From contig CAWDWD010000018.1 of NCBI GenBank assembly GCA_963805915.1, positions 206,232-270,231 on the forward strand: DNA of 64,000 nt, given 5' to 3'. A model generated the notes under the pieces. That model saw only the letters and a program-made list of their open reading frames with translations, was not told the DNA's origin and did not search any database. Source of the DNA: JAEULH01 sp963805915 (GTDB lineage Bacteria; Pseudomonadota; Alphaproteobacteria; Rhodospirillales; Defluviicoccaceae). A program made the translations under genes and the position numbers. Shown here one piece after another: positions 46,005 to 55,712 of this stretch (position 1 is its first letter; each line of letters begins with the position of its first letter).

Positions 46005-47458
46005 TCCGCCGCCCTCACAGCCACCTCGGCGGCGTCTGCTTCCCCTTCCAGTTCGGCGGTGAGAGCCTCCATCTCCTCCAAGGCCGTGCGCAGGTTGTCC
46101 ATGATCTCGGCGGCGATGATCTCAGGATCGGGGAGCGTGCCGTCGCCCGCGCTCTCGTCGCGCAGCCAGGTGATGTCGAGATTGTCGCCACGCGCGGCGA
46201 TGGCGTCGCGGATGTAGCAGCGGAAGCGGCTCTGCTCGCCGCCGTCCGTGCGCGCAGCCTTTCCGTAGGGGTCGTCGCCGAACTCCCGCTCGAAGTCGGC
46301 GAAGTGGGCCCGCGTCATGGGCCGGGTCTTGCCGTAGGGCGGGATGTTGGTGCGCAGGTCGCAGACCCAGACGGCCTCCGTATTGCCCTTGTCGGTTCGG
46401 CCGCGGGTGAAGAACAGGACGTTGGTCTTGACCCCTTGCGCGTAGAAGATGCCGGTCGGCAGGCGGAGGATGGTGTGCAGGTCGCACTTGTCCATCAGAT
46501 CGGCGCGGATGCTGCGGCCGATGCCGTCCTCGAAGAGCACGTTGTCGGGCAACACCACCGCCGCCCGGCCGCCAGGCTTTAGCGCGCGGTAGATGTGCTG
46601 CAGGAAGCAGAGCTGCTTGTTGGAGGTGGGAAAGGTGAAGTCGTCGCGGGTCGGCTGGCCGCCGCCCTTCTTGGTGCCGAACGGCGGGTTGGTCATGATC
46701 AGGTCGGCGCGGGGCAGGCCCTGGCCTTCCGGCGACAGGGTGTCGCCGAGGTCGACCCCGCCCTCGATTCCGTGCAGCATCAGGTTCATCAGGCAGAGGC
46801 GGTGGGCATCTGGCACCAGTTCCATGCCGACATAGGCTTGGTGGCGCTGGAAGTATTGTTGCGATTCGGTCAAGTCGAACAGGTCGTCGGTGCCCTCCTT
46901 GATCAGGCGGTCGGCGGCGATCAGGAAGCCCCCCGTTCCGGCGGCCGGGTCCTGGATGATCTCCCCCGGCTGCGGCTTCATCAGGTGGACGATGGAATCG
47001 ATCAGCGGCCTCGGCGTGAAGTACTGCCCCGCGCCCGATTTGCGCTCGCTGGCGTTTCGCTCCAGCAAGCCCTCGTACATGTCGCCAAGCCCTTCCTCCT
47101 TGGCAGAATACCAGTCGAGCGCGTCGATGGCGGCGACCAGGGTCTTCAGGTTCTTGGGCTTGGTGATGCAGGTCTGGGCGTTGGCGAAGATGGCCTGGAC
47201 CCGTGGCGAGCCGTGGGTGCCCAAGTGGATCAGCAGCTTCTTGTAAAAGTCGAGCTGCGCGGTGCCCTCGCGCGCCTCCAGGTCGCGCCAGCGGTAGCCG
47301 TCGGGAAGCTGCTTTTCATCGATGCCGATTTCCTGCGTCATCTTCAGGAACAGCAGGAACGTCAGTTCGGTGACGTATTCGTGGTAACTGACGCCATCGT
47401 CCCTAAGCACATGGCACAGGTTCCAAAGGCGCGCGACGATGTCTTGGGTTATGGTCAT
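46001..47458 (-). CDS. hsdM: Type I restriction-modification methyltransferase subunit HsdM
   Basis: A 485-residue N6-adenine methyltransferase. The N-terminal helical domain (TQDIVARLWNLCHVLRDDGV) leads to AGQYFTPRPLIDSIV, the SAM-binding IIQDPAAGTGGFLIAAD near residue 170 and the catalytic motif MTNPPFGTKKGG near 257. It modifies host DNA with HsdS and restricts with HsdR. The gene is intact and lies 35 bases behind the secreted-protein gene on the same strand. Confidence 0.96.
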   Translation of the reverse strand: MTITQDIVARLWNLCHVLRDDGVSYHEYVTELTFLLFLKMTQEIGIDEKQLPDGYRWRDLEAREGTAQLDFYKKLLIHLGTHGSPRVQAIFANAQTCITKPKNLKTLVAAIDALDWYSAKEEGLGDMYEGLLERNASERKSGAGQYFTPRPLIDSIVHLMKPQPGEIIQDPAAGTGGFLIAADRLIKEGTDDLFDLTESQQYFQRHQAYVGMELVPDAHRLCLMNLMLHGIEGGVDLGDTLSPEGQGLPRADLIMTNPPFGTKKGGGQPTRDDFTFPTSNKQLCFLQHIYRALKPGGRAAVVLPDNVLFEDGIGRSIRADLMDKCDLHTILRLPTGIFYAQGVKTNVLFFTRGRTDKGNTEAVWVCDLRTNIPPYGKTRPMTRAHFADFEREFGDDPYGKAARTDGGEQSRFRCYIRDAIAARGDNLDITWLRDESAGDGTLPDPEIIAAEIMDNLRTALEEMEALTAELEGEADAAEVAVRAAE

Positions 47459-47493
47459 GACTACCTAAGCTGACATATGCTGAATTGACTAAG

Positions 47494-48336
47494 TTACTTT
47501 AAGCGAAAAACACCCTCGTATTTTCCGCCCTTACAAGTAACTGGGCCGGCAAAAACCCATGTTTCAGGCTGATGCCGCAGGTGCCCCGAGCACTGGCTAT
47601 TGCGAAAGGTGATGCTGTCTTGGTTTATCTGCCCACTTAATGCATACTGATCTTGATTTTGATCATCTCTAAACTGTCCTGTTTCATAGTTATACGATTT
47701 GATTATTTTAGATAGAGATTGTTCATAAGCCATTTCATTTTGTTGATAAATCCTCTCGCTGTTCACGAAGCGCGCGCTTTCTTCGTTTATGGAGGTCAAT
47801 TCAACAAAAAATACCTGGATCGACTTGAAAGCTTCGCGAAAGGCTACCAGCCGCCCCGCCGGATTGTCGCTAGCGAAATCCTTTTGCAAATTTGTCTCTT
47901 TCTCTAATAACGTTTGAGAAGCGGCACTCGCTCCGAACGCACTTAAGAACACAGGCGTCAGCTTAAGGACGCAATCCCTAGAAGAAACACGATCCGTAGA
48001 GCGGTCTTTATCCAGAACGTCTTGCACACCTTCCCAATCTTTCTTCGTGATAGTTCCGGTGATATTGGCGCCAACGAATTTCAACAGCAAACCGCTTCCA
48101 GCCTCTAGTCCGCCTTCACCCGTAACCTCGAAGTAAGAACCTCTCTCACTTGGAACAGAGCACATTCTGCTCACCGCCTCGGAAACCTTCATCAACGTCT
48201 CTGGAGATTGAGCCCGCGCTGAACCCATCGCCGAGAAGACTCCCAAGACCGCAACCAAGCCGAACGCTTGAACCAGCGCGGGAAACCTCGTGAACGAAGT
48301 CGGCTCGATGAAATCATTCGCTAGAATACGCCTCAT
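47494..48336 (-). CDS. Secreted protein encoded inside the type I R-M operon
   Basis: A 280-residue protein starting at the ATG of 48334-48336, which shares a base with the hsdR stop (TAATG). The N-terminus carries a signal sequence (FPALVQAFGLVAVLGVFSAM, cleavage likely after SARA near residue 43). The mature part is mostly helical (NSERIYQQNEMAYEQSLSKI) with four Cys (in RMCSVPS, RDCVLKL, SQCSGH and VTCKGG) that could pair in the periplasm. It is more A+T-rich than hsdR and hsdM around it. I do not recognise a family; its place between hsdR and hsdM is unusual. Confidence 0.75.
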   Translation of the reverse strand: MRRILANDFIEPTSFTRFPALVQAFGLVAVLGVFSAMGSARAQSPETLMKVSEAVSRMCSVPSERGSYFEVTGEGGLEAGSGLLLKFVGANITGTITKKDWEGVQDVLDKDRSTDRVSSRDCVLKLTPVFLSAFGASAASQTLLEKETNLQKDFASDNPAGRLVAFREAFKSIQVFFVELTSINEESARFVNSERIYQQNEMAYEQSLSKIIKSYNYETGQFRDDQNQDQYALSGQINQDSITFRNSQCSGHLRHQPETWVFAGPVTCKGGKYEGVFRLK

Positions 48337-51300
48337 TATCCTACCCCCTCCCACAACGCCGCGCTGACCTCGCCCAGGATCGCCTCCAGCCGGCCGTCGA
48401 ACACCTTGTTGATGCGGTCGAAACCGCCGTGGACCTGGAACTCGCCCGAGTCCAGCGCTGCGCGATCGACGACGATCTCCTTTGCCACCTGCTTGCCGAT
48501 GCGTTCAAGCCACTTGCGCTGCGGCGCGGTCCAGGGCCGGCTGGCGAGGATGCCGGCCATGGCCCGTTCCACCCGCTCCTTGTAGGGCATCAGGGGATCG
48601 CCCAGCGCCGCCCGGCGGATGAAGCCGATGATCGAGGCGGCGATGTCGGCGTTGGCGGAATCGCGCCAGGCGGTGCGCAGCGCGGTTTCCGAATAGCCGG
48701 CGTTATCCAGGGCGAGGCGCAGCGCCTTCAGATCGGCGCGGGTCAGATCGCGGGGCCGCTGGGTGACGACGGCAAGCGCCGCGATCCTGTTGACGTTGGC
48801 TGCGATAAAGGTGCTGAAACCAGCGAGGTAGTCCTCGGGTCCCGTCGCCTCGCCGAAGCCGCGGACGACGTGGCGCAAGCGGTCCTCGTGGTGCGAGATG
48901 GCGAGCCGGATCGGATCGGCTTCGCTGCGCTGATCGAGGAGTGCCGCGACGGCCGCATGATCGCGAAACCAGGCCACGGCCTCCTCCGCGGAGCGGGCCT
49001 TGAGGAAGGCGGCGAGCGCGTCCGGGGCCATGCCCGCCGCGTCCTCGAAGCGCTGGCGTGCGGCCGGCGTCAGGTCGCGCTTCGCCCGCTGCAGCTTGGC
49101 GACGATCTGCTCGACCGCCGCCCTCCGCGCGTCCGGATCGGCGTGCCGGGTCGCCTCGTCGATCAACTGGGCAAAGCTGATCTTCGGATCGACGACGACG
49201 GGTCGCATCGCGGTCAGGTTCTCCAGCGCGCCATAAAGGTCCACGGCGTCGAAGATGTTGAACACCGTCTTGCCGATTTCGGGGCACAGCCGGGTGGCGC
49301 GGCCCAGCATCTGTTCGAAGAGGATGCGGCTGGAGACGCGGCGGATGAAGACGATGTTGCAGATCGCGGGCACATCGATGCCGGTGGTCAGCAGATCAAC
49401 GGTCACGGCGATGCTGGGCAGGCGCTCGTTGCGGAAGCGGCGGATCAACTGCCGCGGCTTGTCGGCCGCTCCGGTGATCTTGATCACCGCGTCGTCATCA
49501 ACGTCGCCGTAGCGCTCCGCCAGCGCCGCCTTCATTTCGTCGACGACGATGTCGGCGTGGTTGTCGGTGGCGCAGAAGATCAGCGTCTTTTCGTCCAGGC
49601 TCGGGTCGATGTGCCTGGCCAGTTCCTCGCAGACCACCCGGTTGAACGCGCGCGTCACGACCTTCTTGTTGAAGGCCTCGACCTCCATTTTCACATCGTC
49701 GGGGACGTGAACCAGGTCGATCCGGCCGGTGCCGGTATCGTAGATCTCCATCGGATCGCCGGCCTTCCACTCGATGCCGACTTCGGCCAGCTCGGTGACG
49801 ATCCGGTACGGCGGCTCATGGTCGATCAGCCAGCCGTCGATCACCGCTTCGCGGTAGGTGTAGGTCGCGCCGGGCAGGGGCTCGCCAAAGATCTGCACGG
49901 TGTGCAGGGCCGGGGTCGCGGTCAGGCCGATCTTGACGGCGTCGAAGTGCTCCAGCACCCGGCGATACTTGGAGATGTAGTCGTCCTCGCTGCGGAAGGT
50001 CATCTCCGCGTCGGACAGCTCCCGATCCAGCAGGTAGCCGCGATGGCACTCGTCGACGATGATGCAGTCGTACTGGTCGACGGTCGGCACCGCGGCGTCG
50101 GACTCGGCGAAGAGGATACGGCTGACCAGGGACTGCACAGTGGCGATCTGGACCTTGGTGTCGGGATCGGGCTGAATGTCGCCGAGCTCCTTCAGGTCGT
50201 AGATCTCGGTGAAGGTCTTGTGCTGCTCCATCCGCGCGCTTCTGAAGGCGCCGGCGCTCTGCTCGCCAAGCGCGGTGCGATCGACGAGAAAGAGGATGCG
50301 GCGAAAGCGGCGGGTCTTGATCAGGCGGTAGATGAGTGCGATCGCGACGGACGTCTTGCCGGTGCCGGTGGCCATGGCGACGAGCATCTGCCGGCGGCTA
50401 TCCGCCAGGGCGTCCTCGATGGCGAGAATGGCGCGGCGCTGGTAATCGCGAAGCTGCAGGCCATACGTGAACTGTTCTTGGCGCAGCAGATCGTGCGCCG
50501 CATCGGGGTCCTGCTTGAGCAGCCTCCTTCAGTCCGTCCGGCGAATACCAGCCTTCCAGAGCGCGAGCGAGGTTAGTGGGCCGGCGCAGATCGCAGAACC
50601 AGATGCCGCTCTTGGTCTCGATTTGCTTCAAGATAGGGGCGGCCGTTGGTGGCGAAGACGAACGGCACGCGGAACTCGCCCCAGGGACTTCCTTCCGGTA
50701 GCGCCTCGGGGGCCTCCATGACGTAGCCCGCGGCTGTAACGCTTGGCTTGCTGAACCAGGGCCGGAACATCCTTGGCGATGCGCTTGGCCTCGACCACGG
50801 CAACGGCCGTCAGGCCGTGGAACAGGACATAGTCGGCGGGACCGTTCTGCGTGGGCCATTCGGCGATTGCCAGGAACTTGGCCTTCTGGGGGCGGGTGCC
50901 CGACTTGTAGTTGATGGTTTCGGTGTCCGCCTCCCAACCGGCCGCACGCAACTGGGCATCGATAAGGCGGCGGGTCTCGCGCTCGTCCAGCGCGAGGTCC
51001 TGCCCGGCCTCGATACCCTGCTCAACGATCGCCTCGATGGCTCGGGGCGAAGCGGCTTCAGCCTGGGCTTGCAGGGTGGCAAGCTCAACCGCAACGCGGG
51101 TGCGTTCGTTGTCGATCTCCTGGGCCAGCGCTTCCCATTCGGCCCGTTCCTTGTCTGCGCGTGCGGCTAGCTCCACCGCCGACAACCGCCGGTCGGCCTC
51201 GTCCCGCGCCCTTTTCTCCAGTAGCTCGGCTCGGGTTCGGGTTGCATCCAGTTCCGCTTGCAGGCGCTCAAGTTCCGACTTCAGGGCGGGGGTCTCGTCT

Positions 51301-51725
51301 ACAGGCTGGCGCGGCGGGATGAACGGACCTGCCGTAAAGCGCCGATCGCCGCTCATCGTTTGGTGGAACCAGACGGCGAGCGCGCGAGCCTTCTTCAGCG
51401 CCGATAGCGCCGTCCGATGCTCGCCGCCGAAATCATGGACGGCGTCATTGCCGGCGATGCGGATGTGATGGAACAGATCAAGGACCTGCGGCGGCAGCGC
51501 TCCGCGGTCCTTGAAGCGCCTCAGTCGCTCGGCCTGATTCTCTTCGACCTCCAGAAGGCCGTATCGCGCAGCGACTGTTGCTGCGAGCAGCTCACCGAAC
51601 ATGCGCAGCTTAACGAGACAGCCGTTCGGGTCATCCGCAAAGTATCGCTCGGCCAGCCCCGCCAGTCGCACCAACTGCGGATCGTAGGTCTCCAGGAATG
51701 CGAAATTTGCCGACGCCGTCGCCAC
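48336..51725 (-). pseudogene. hsdR: Type I restriction endonuclease HsdR (EcoEI-type), three one-base shifts
   Basis: From GTG 51725 the N-terminal DUF4145-like domain reads YDPQLVRLAGLAERYFADDP, followed by a long coiled coil (about residues 150-230) and the nuclease motif AVVEAKRIAKDVPALVQQAK near 311. Near 50727, 50629 and 50524 one extra base each shifts the frame; between them the expected segments appear in order (YVMEAPEALPEGSPWG, IETKSGIWFCDLRRPTN, then HDLLRQEQFTYGLQ). The rest is one open frame with MLVAMATGTGKTSVAIALIY, DCIIVDECHRGYLLD and a helicase C part. Restored length is about 1130 residues. If real, the shifts abolish restriction but leave methylation. Confidence 0.88.
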
Positions 51726-51802
51726 CGCGTGCCCCCAAATGATGGCGTGATCGTGACCACGGAATGTTATTGCCGTCCGATAGCAGCGACAAAGCGAAAT
51801 CG

Positions 51803-52242
51803 TCAGTTATCGGCGGTGAGGCTACTGAATCGGAGTAGCCTTCGTTGCTCATCCCACACGCTTGGCATGGAATTCGTAAAATCTTCCAGCCGTATCCCCC
51901 TGGTTTGCCGCCCCTCGAGGATCGCCTCTTGAGATATCCGGCGCCAGCAGCGTCAGCCGCAGCAGCCGGTTGACGAAGCTCCGGGTGATGCTTCTCGGCC
52001 TCGGCGATCTCGCCCGCCGATCGATGCCGCCCCTCCTCCAGCATCCGCTTCCACCGATGCGCCCGCGCCAGCGCGCGGATCAGCGTCTCGTCCTGCCGCG
52101 GTTTCGCCGGCGCCCACGCGTCGCCGCCGTCGGGCGCGATGATCACCTTGCGGCCGCCGCGGCGCTTCCATGCCATCGGGATGGTGACGGTGATGGTATC
52201 GCCGTCGAGGCGCCAGTTGTCGCCGGCTGCCTGCGGCTTCAT
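51803..52242 (-). pseudogene. Small HTH protein of the recombinase module, frameshifted
   Basis: Starts at ATG 52242 (MKPQAAGDNWRLDGDTITVT), which overlaps the recombinase stop as ATGA. After RHRSAGEIAEAEK two extra bases (near 51990 and 51930) break the frame. Corrected, it reads ITRSFVNRLLRLTLLAPDIS, EAILEGRQTRGIRLEDFT and SMPSVWDEQRRLLRFSSL, ending at 51803, about 145 residues. The middle resembles a ParB-type HTH. Similar small genes follow serine recombinases in alphaproteobacterial islands. Confidence 0.75.
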
Positions 52243-53568
52243 GCCGCCGCCCTCATCCGCAGTTCCGCGACCAGCGTCTGCAGCCCCTCGGCGCGCAGCC
52301 GGACCTGCATGCCATCAGGCGACAGATCGACCCGCTCGACCAGCAGCCGGACGATCCGCGCCTGCTCGGCCGGGAACAGCTCGTCCCACAGCGGCGCGAA
52401 GGCGGTTACGGTCTCAACGACCTCGCGCTCCGGCACCTCGACTTCGCTCTTCGCCGCCGCCCATGTCCGGGCGATGACCTCGGGCGTGCGCAGCAGGTGG
52501 CGGACCTGCGCGACGACGGCCTCTTCGACTTCCGCCGCCGGCACGCTGCGCACCGCGCATTCGGCATAGCCTTGGCGGATGGCGTCGGTGGCGACGTAGT
52601 AGCGGTAGAGCTTGCCGTTCTTCCGGGTATGCGACGGCGTCATCGCATGGCCGCCGGGCGCGAAGATCAGGCCCTTGCAGCAACGCCGGCGTCTGCGCGC
52701 GCGTGCTGGTTGCTGCGAGCGACGGTGTTCTCGGCGAGGATGGCGTGGACCTTGTCCCAGGTCGCGCGGTCGACGATCGCCTCGTGCTCGCCGGGATAGG
52801 CGATCCCCTTGTGCACCGCCTCGCCGAGGTACACGCGGTTGTTCGAGGATCTTGTAGATCGCGCCCTTGTCGATCGGCTTGCCCGGCCGGTGCTTGCCGT
52901 CCTGCGTCGTCCAGGACTTCGTCGTATGCCCGGCGCGGCGCAGCTCCTGCGCCAGCTTCGTCGCCGAGCCGACGCGCAGGAACCGCTTGAAGATCAGCCG
53001 GACGAGGTCGGCCTCGGCCTCGTTCACGACGAGCTTGCGGTCGACGACGTCGTAGCCCAGCGGCGGGACGCCGCCCATCCACATGCCCTTGCGGCGCGAG
53101 GCGGCGAACTTGTCGCGGATCCGCTCGCCGATCACCTCGCGCTCGAACTGGGCGAAGCTGAGCAGGACGTTCAACGTCAGCCGGCCCATCGAGGTGGTGG
53201 TGTTGAACGCCTGCGTCACCGAGACGAACGAGACGCTGTGCCGCTCGAAGATCTCGACGATGCGGGCGAAGTCGGTGAGCGAGCGCGACAGCCGGTCGAC
53301 CTTGTAGACGACGATGACGTCGATGGCGCCGCGCTCGACGTCGCGCAGCAGCCGCTGCAGGGCAGGGCGCTCCATGGTGCCGCCGGAGAAGCCGCCGTCG
53401 TCGTAGCGGTCGCCGACGAGGATCCAGCCCTCGTGCTTCTGGCTGGCGATGTAGGCCAGCGCCGCCTCGCGCTGGGCGTCGAGGCGAGTTGAACTCCATG
53501 TCGAGCCGCTCGTCGGTCGAGACGCGGGTGTAGACGGCCGCGCGGATTTTGCGGACGGGCGCCTTCAC
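52239..53568 (-). pseudogene. Large serine recombinase, several one-base shifts
   Basis: Begins with GTG 53568, overlapping the DUF2924 stop (GTGA). The catalytic serine is S17 in AAVYTRVSTDERLD. After a shift near 53487 the resolvase core continues (VVYKVDRLSRSLTDFARIVE, LLSFAQFEREVIGERIRDKF), then the recombinase domain (GGVPPLGYDVVDRKLVVNEA). Three further shifts near 52842, 52700 and 52678 interrupt the region that should read NRVYLGEAVHKGIAYPGEH and TPALLKGLIFAPGG. The C-terminal zinc-ribbon/coiled-coil end follows to 52239. All four appear as single extra bases. Such enzymes integrate islands. Confidence 0.85.
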
Positions 53569-54011
53569 TTGCCGCTCCGATGTTGCGGAGGCCCCAGAAC
53601 AGCGGGCCGTTCCAGCGCGTGCCGGTGATCGGCACGGGCAATGGCCGACAGCGACTTGTATCGCCGGCCCTGATACTCGAAGCCGTCGTCGAGCACGGTG
53701 GCGGTATGCTCGACGCCCTGCCACTCGCGGACGAGCCGGGTGCCGGCGATCAGCCGGTCGCCCTTGCGCACCGGCTGCTTGCCCTTGACGCGGGCGTCCT
53801 CCTCTTCGATCAGCGCCGCGAGCTTCGCTTCCGCCCGCGCCGAGAGCCCGCCGTAGGCCAGCTCCTGGATCCGGTACGCAAGCCGCTTGACCAGGAACGG
53901 CTTGTTGTACGGCGGCGGCTCGCGATCGTAGAGGTCGCGCCAGAGCTGCTTGAGCTCGGGCGTCGTTTTCTCCGGCAGGGTGGCGAGTTGCGCTAACACG
54001 CTGTTAGTCAT
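53565..54011 (-). pseudogene. DUF2924 protein, two compensating frame shifts near the C terminus
   Basis: From ATG 54011 it reads LATLPEKTTPELKQLWRDLY, AYRIQELAYGGLSARAEAKL and EYQGRRYKSLSAIARA, the DUF2924 pattern. A one-base insertion near 53638 moves the conserved ITGTRWNGPLFWGL into another frame; a second shift near 53578 returns to the frame whose stop overlaps the recombinase start. DUF2924 genes typically precede serine recombinases in alphaproteobacterial elements. The function is unknown. Confidence 0.8.
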
Positions 54012-54210
54012 GGCCTTTCTCTGCGTTTTCGGGTTCCGGCCATGGACGCTCCGGTGGGCGGGGAAGTCCAGGGAAAGGTCTCCCGACCGCCGGGCTTCGG
54101 CCTCGACGCTGCCGCGCGCGCAGGCGGATCAGGCCGGCGGCGAGGATCTCGGCGATCTCGTCGAGCCGTTCGGCGGCGGTCATGCGGTCGGGGGAGAGGG
54201 CGTTTGACAT
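54004..54210 (-). CDS. Small hypothetical protein upstream of DUF2924
   Basis: A 68-residue open frame from ATG 54210 (MSNALSPDRMTAAERLDEIA, then EILAAGLIRLRARQ), overlapping the DUF2924 start by 8 bases. The first half resembles small helical proteins often found ahead of DUF2924-recombinase pairs; the second half is Pro/Arg-rich and may be in the wrong frame after another one-base shift near 54115. Confidence 0.5.
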   Translation of the reverse strand: MSNALSPDRMTAAERLDEIAEILAAGLIRLRARQRRGRSPAVGRPFPGLPRPPERPWPEPENAEKGHD

Positions 54211-54308
54211 GCGGACAGGGGAGCCCGGAGAAGGTTGCTTCCGATAATCTACATACCGGAACGGGCTACAAATTGTGGGGTTGCACGGTTCAAAATGCCG
54301 CTTATCTT

Positions 54309-54329
54309 GTGTCGTCAATCAGACGACAC
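54309..54329. promoter_or_regulatory. Palindrome in the divergent gap, possible operator
   Basis: Arms GTGTCGTC and GACGACAC are perfectly complementary around AATCA. There is no following T-run. The site lies between the small gene at 54210 (minus) and the gene at 54442 (plus), where a regulator of either could bind. Confidence 0.5.
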
Positions 54330-54441
54330 GAACAAGGCTCGACTGAGGTTGCGGATCCAGGTCTGTAGCGCCGAGCCGACTGCTCACCCGGGAAGGAGGA
54401 ATGGTTGTTGATGTATAGGTGTATGAAAGGAACACACATAT

Positions 54442-55627
54442 ATGCCAAGCTTCAGCCTGAGAAGGTTCTCCGAACCAGAAACTCTCAAGACTATTGATGC
54501 GTCTATCCTCATCGCTTTCCTGAGACCCTTTGCAGACTATCTGAAACGACGGGCGTTTTGGGTTCCAGACTCTCCGGCCGACGATTTCGATTACCAACTA
54601 TTATGCCGCGTTCTACTGAACCCTGATGAGTTGGTTCCGCGCGACATGGTCGATGCCCTCTACTACGTCCACGAGCTATCCGACGAAGAGGGTATGGATG
54701 CGCTTCTCGACTATCTGGACGAGCACCCCATCCCGATCGAAATCGGCCCCGACCCTGCTCCGGCCGACGTCGCGATGCTGGTGTGGCTGAAGGACCCCGA
54801 CATCCTCAAGCGTCAACACGCCAAGGGTTATGCCTTTCGTCCGCACCGGTTCGAGCACTATCGCAGCCGTACCAGCGGCGTTGCTCCGTCCGGCGACGAC
54901 GGGCTTCTTGTCCCGCTACAAGATCACCTTGATGACTGGTTCGAGAAACGAAAGCGAGGCCGCGGCTGCCAGATCTTCACGTTCGAAAGCTCGGCTCGAC
55001 TTTGGATCGTCATCCGGCACGGCGAGCCCTACAAGCGGGAAGGAAGCATCCGGGGCGGCAAGTCGGCATCCGAGTATTTTCGGCCGGAAAAGTACGACAT
55101 CCTCATTTACGAGCCAGCCACCGGCACGATGGCCGTGCACGCGAAAGGCGTTCGGCTGATTGGCCAGTATCTCTACGCGATCGGCGTTTTCTTTTTTGGT
55201 GATAGCGCGTTCTTTCCGCTCAAGCAGGAAGTGACGCTCTCGCCACTCTCAAAGTATGGTGCCGAGTCGTTGAACTTCGAGGATTTTCCGAACATAGAGG
55301 ATGTCAAGCTCACTGAGATTACCAACATACGAGCGGGCCTTATCACCGAAGTGACGATCAGAAAATCCAAGGACATGTTCGGCGGGTTGGCCAAGGCCGG
55401 TAAGCAGCTTCCGGCATCTCGGAGAATACACATCCGCTGCCCTAAAGTTTGTCGCAAGGGACCGGTCGACACCGGGCACAGTCACTTTACGGCCGCCCAA
55501 CATCGTCAGCTACTCGCGCAACGAAGATCGCGAGATCATGGAACCCTTCCTCCGCGCCCGCGGCTTCATGCCTGGAAAGCCAGCACCCGCCCCGCATGAA
55601 TCTCAACCGGCTCTGGCAGACGCTTGA
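54442..55627 (+). pseudogene. Unknown protein, frameshifted near the C terminus
   Basis: From ATG 54442, with AAAGGA 13 bases upstream, it reads MPSFSLRRFSEPETLKTIDA and continues through SPADDFDYQLLCRVLLNPDE, ADVAMLVWLKDPDILKRQHA and EYFRPEKYDILIYEPATGTM to about residue 328. Near 55430 one extra base shifts the frame into a basic tail ending at 55599; corrected it continues AALKFVARDRSTPGTVTLRP, PNIVSYSRNEDREIMEPFLR and ends at 55625-55627, about 394 residues. No family is recognised. The corrected end overlaps the next gene start (55596) by 32 bases, suggesting an operon. Confidence 0.65.
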
Positions 55628-55712
55628 AAATCTGATCGGCTGTGCGGACAGCCGTCACGCTTGGTCGACGGCGCTTGAAGGCGGATTCGAGCAGGTGAGC
55701 TTCCTGCTCAGA

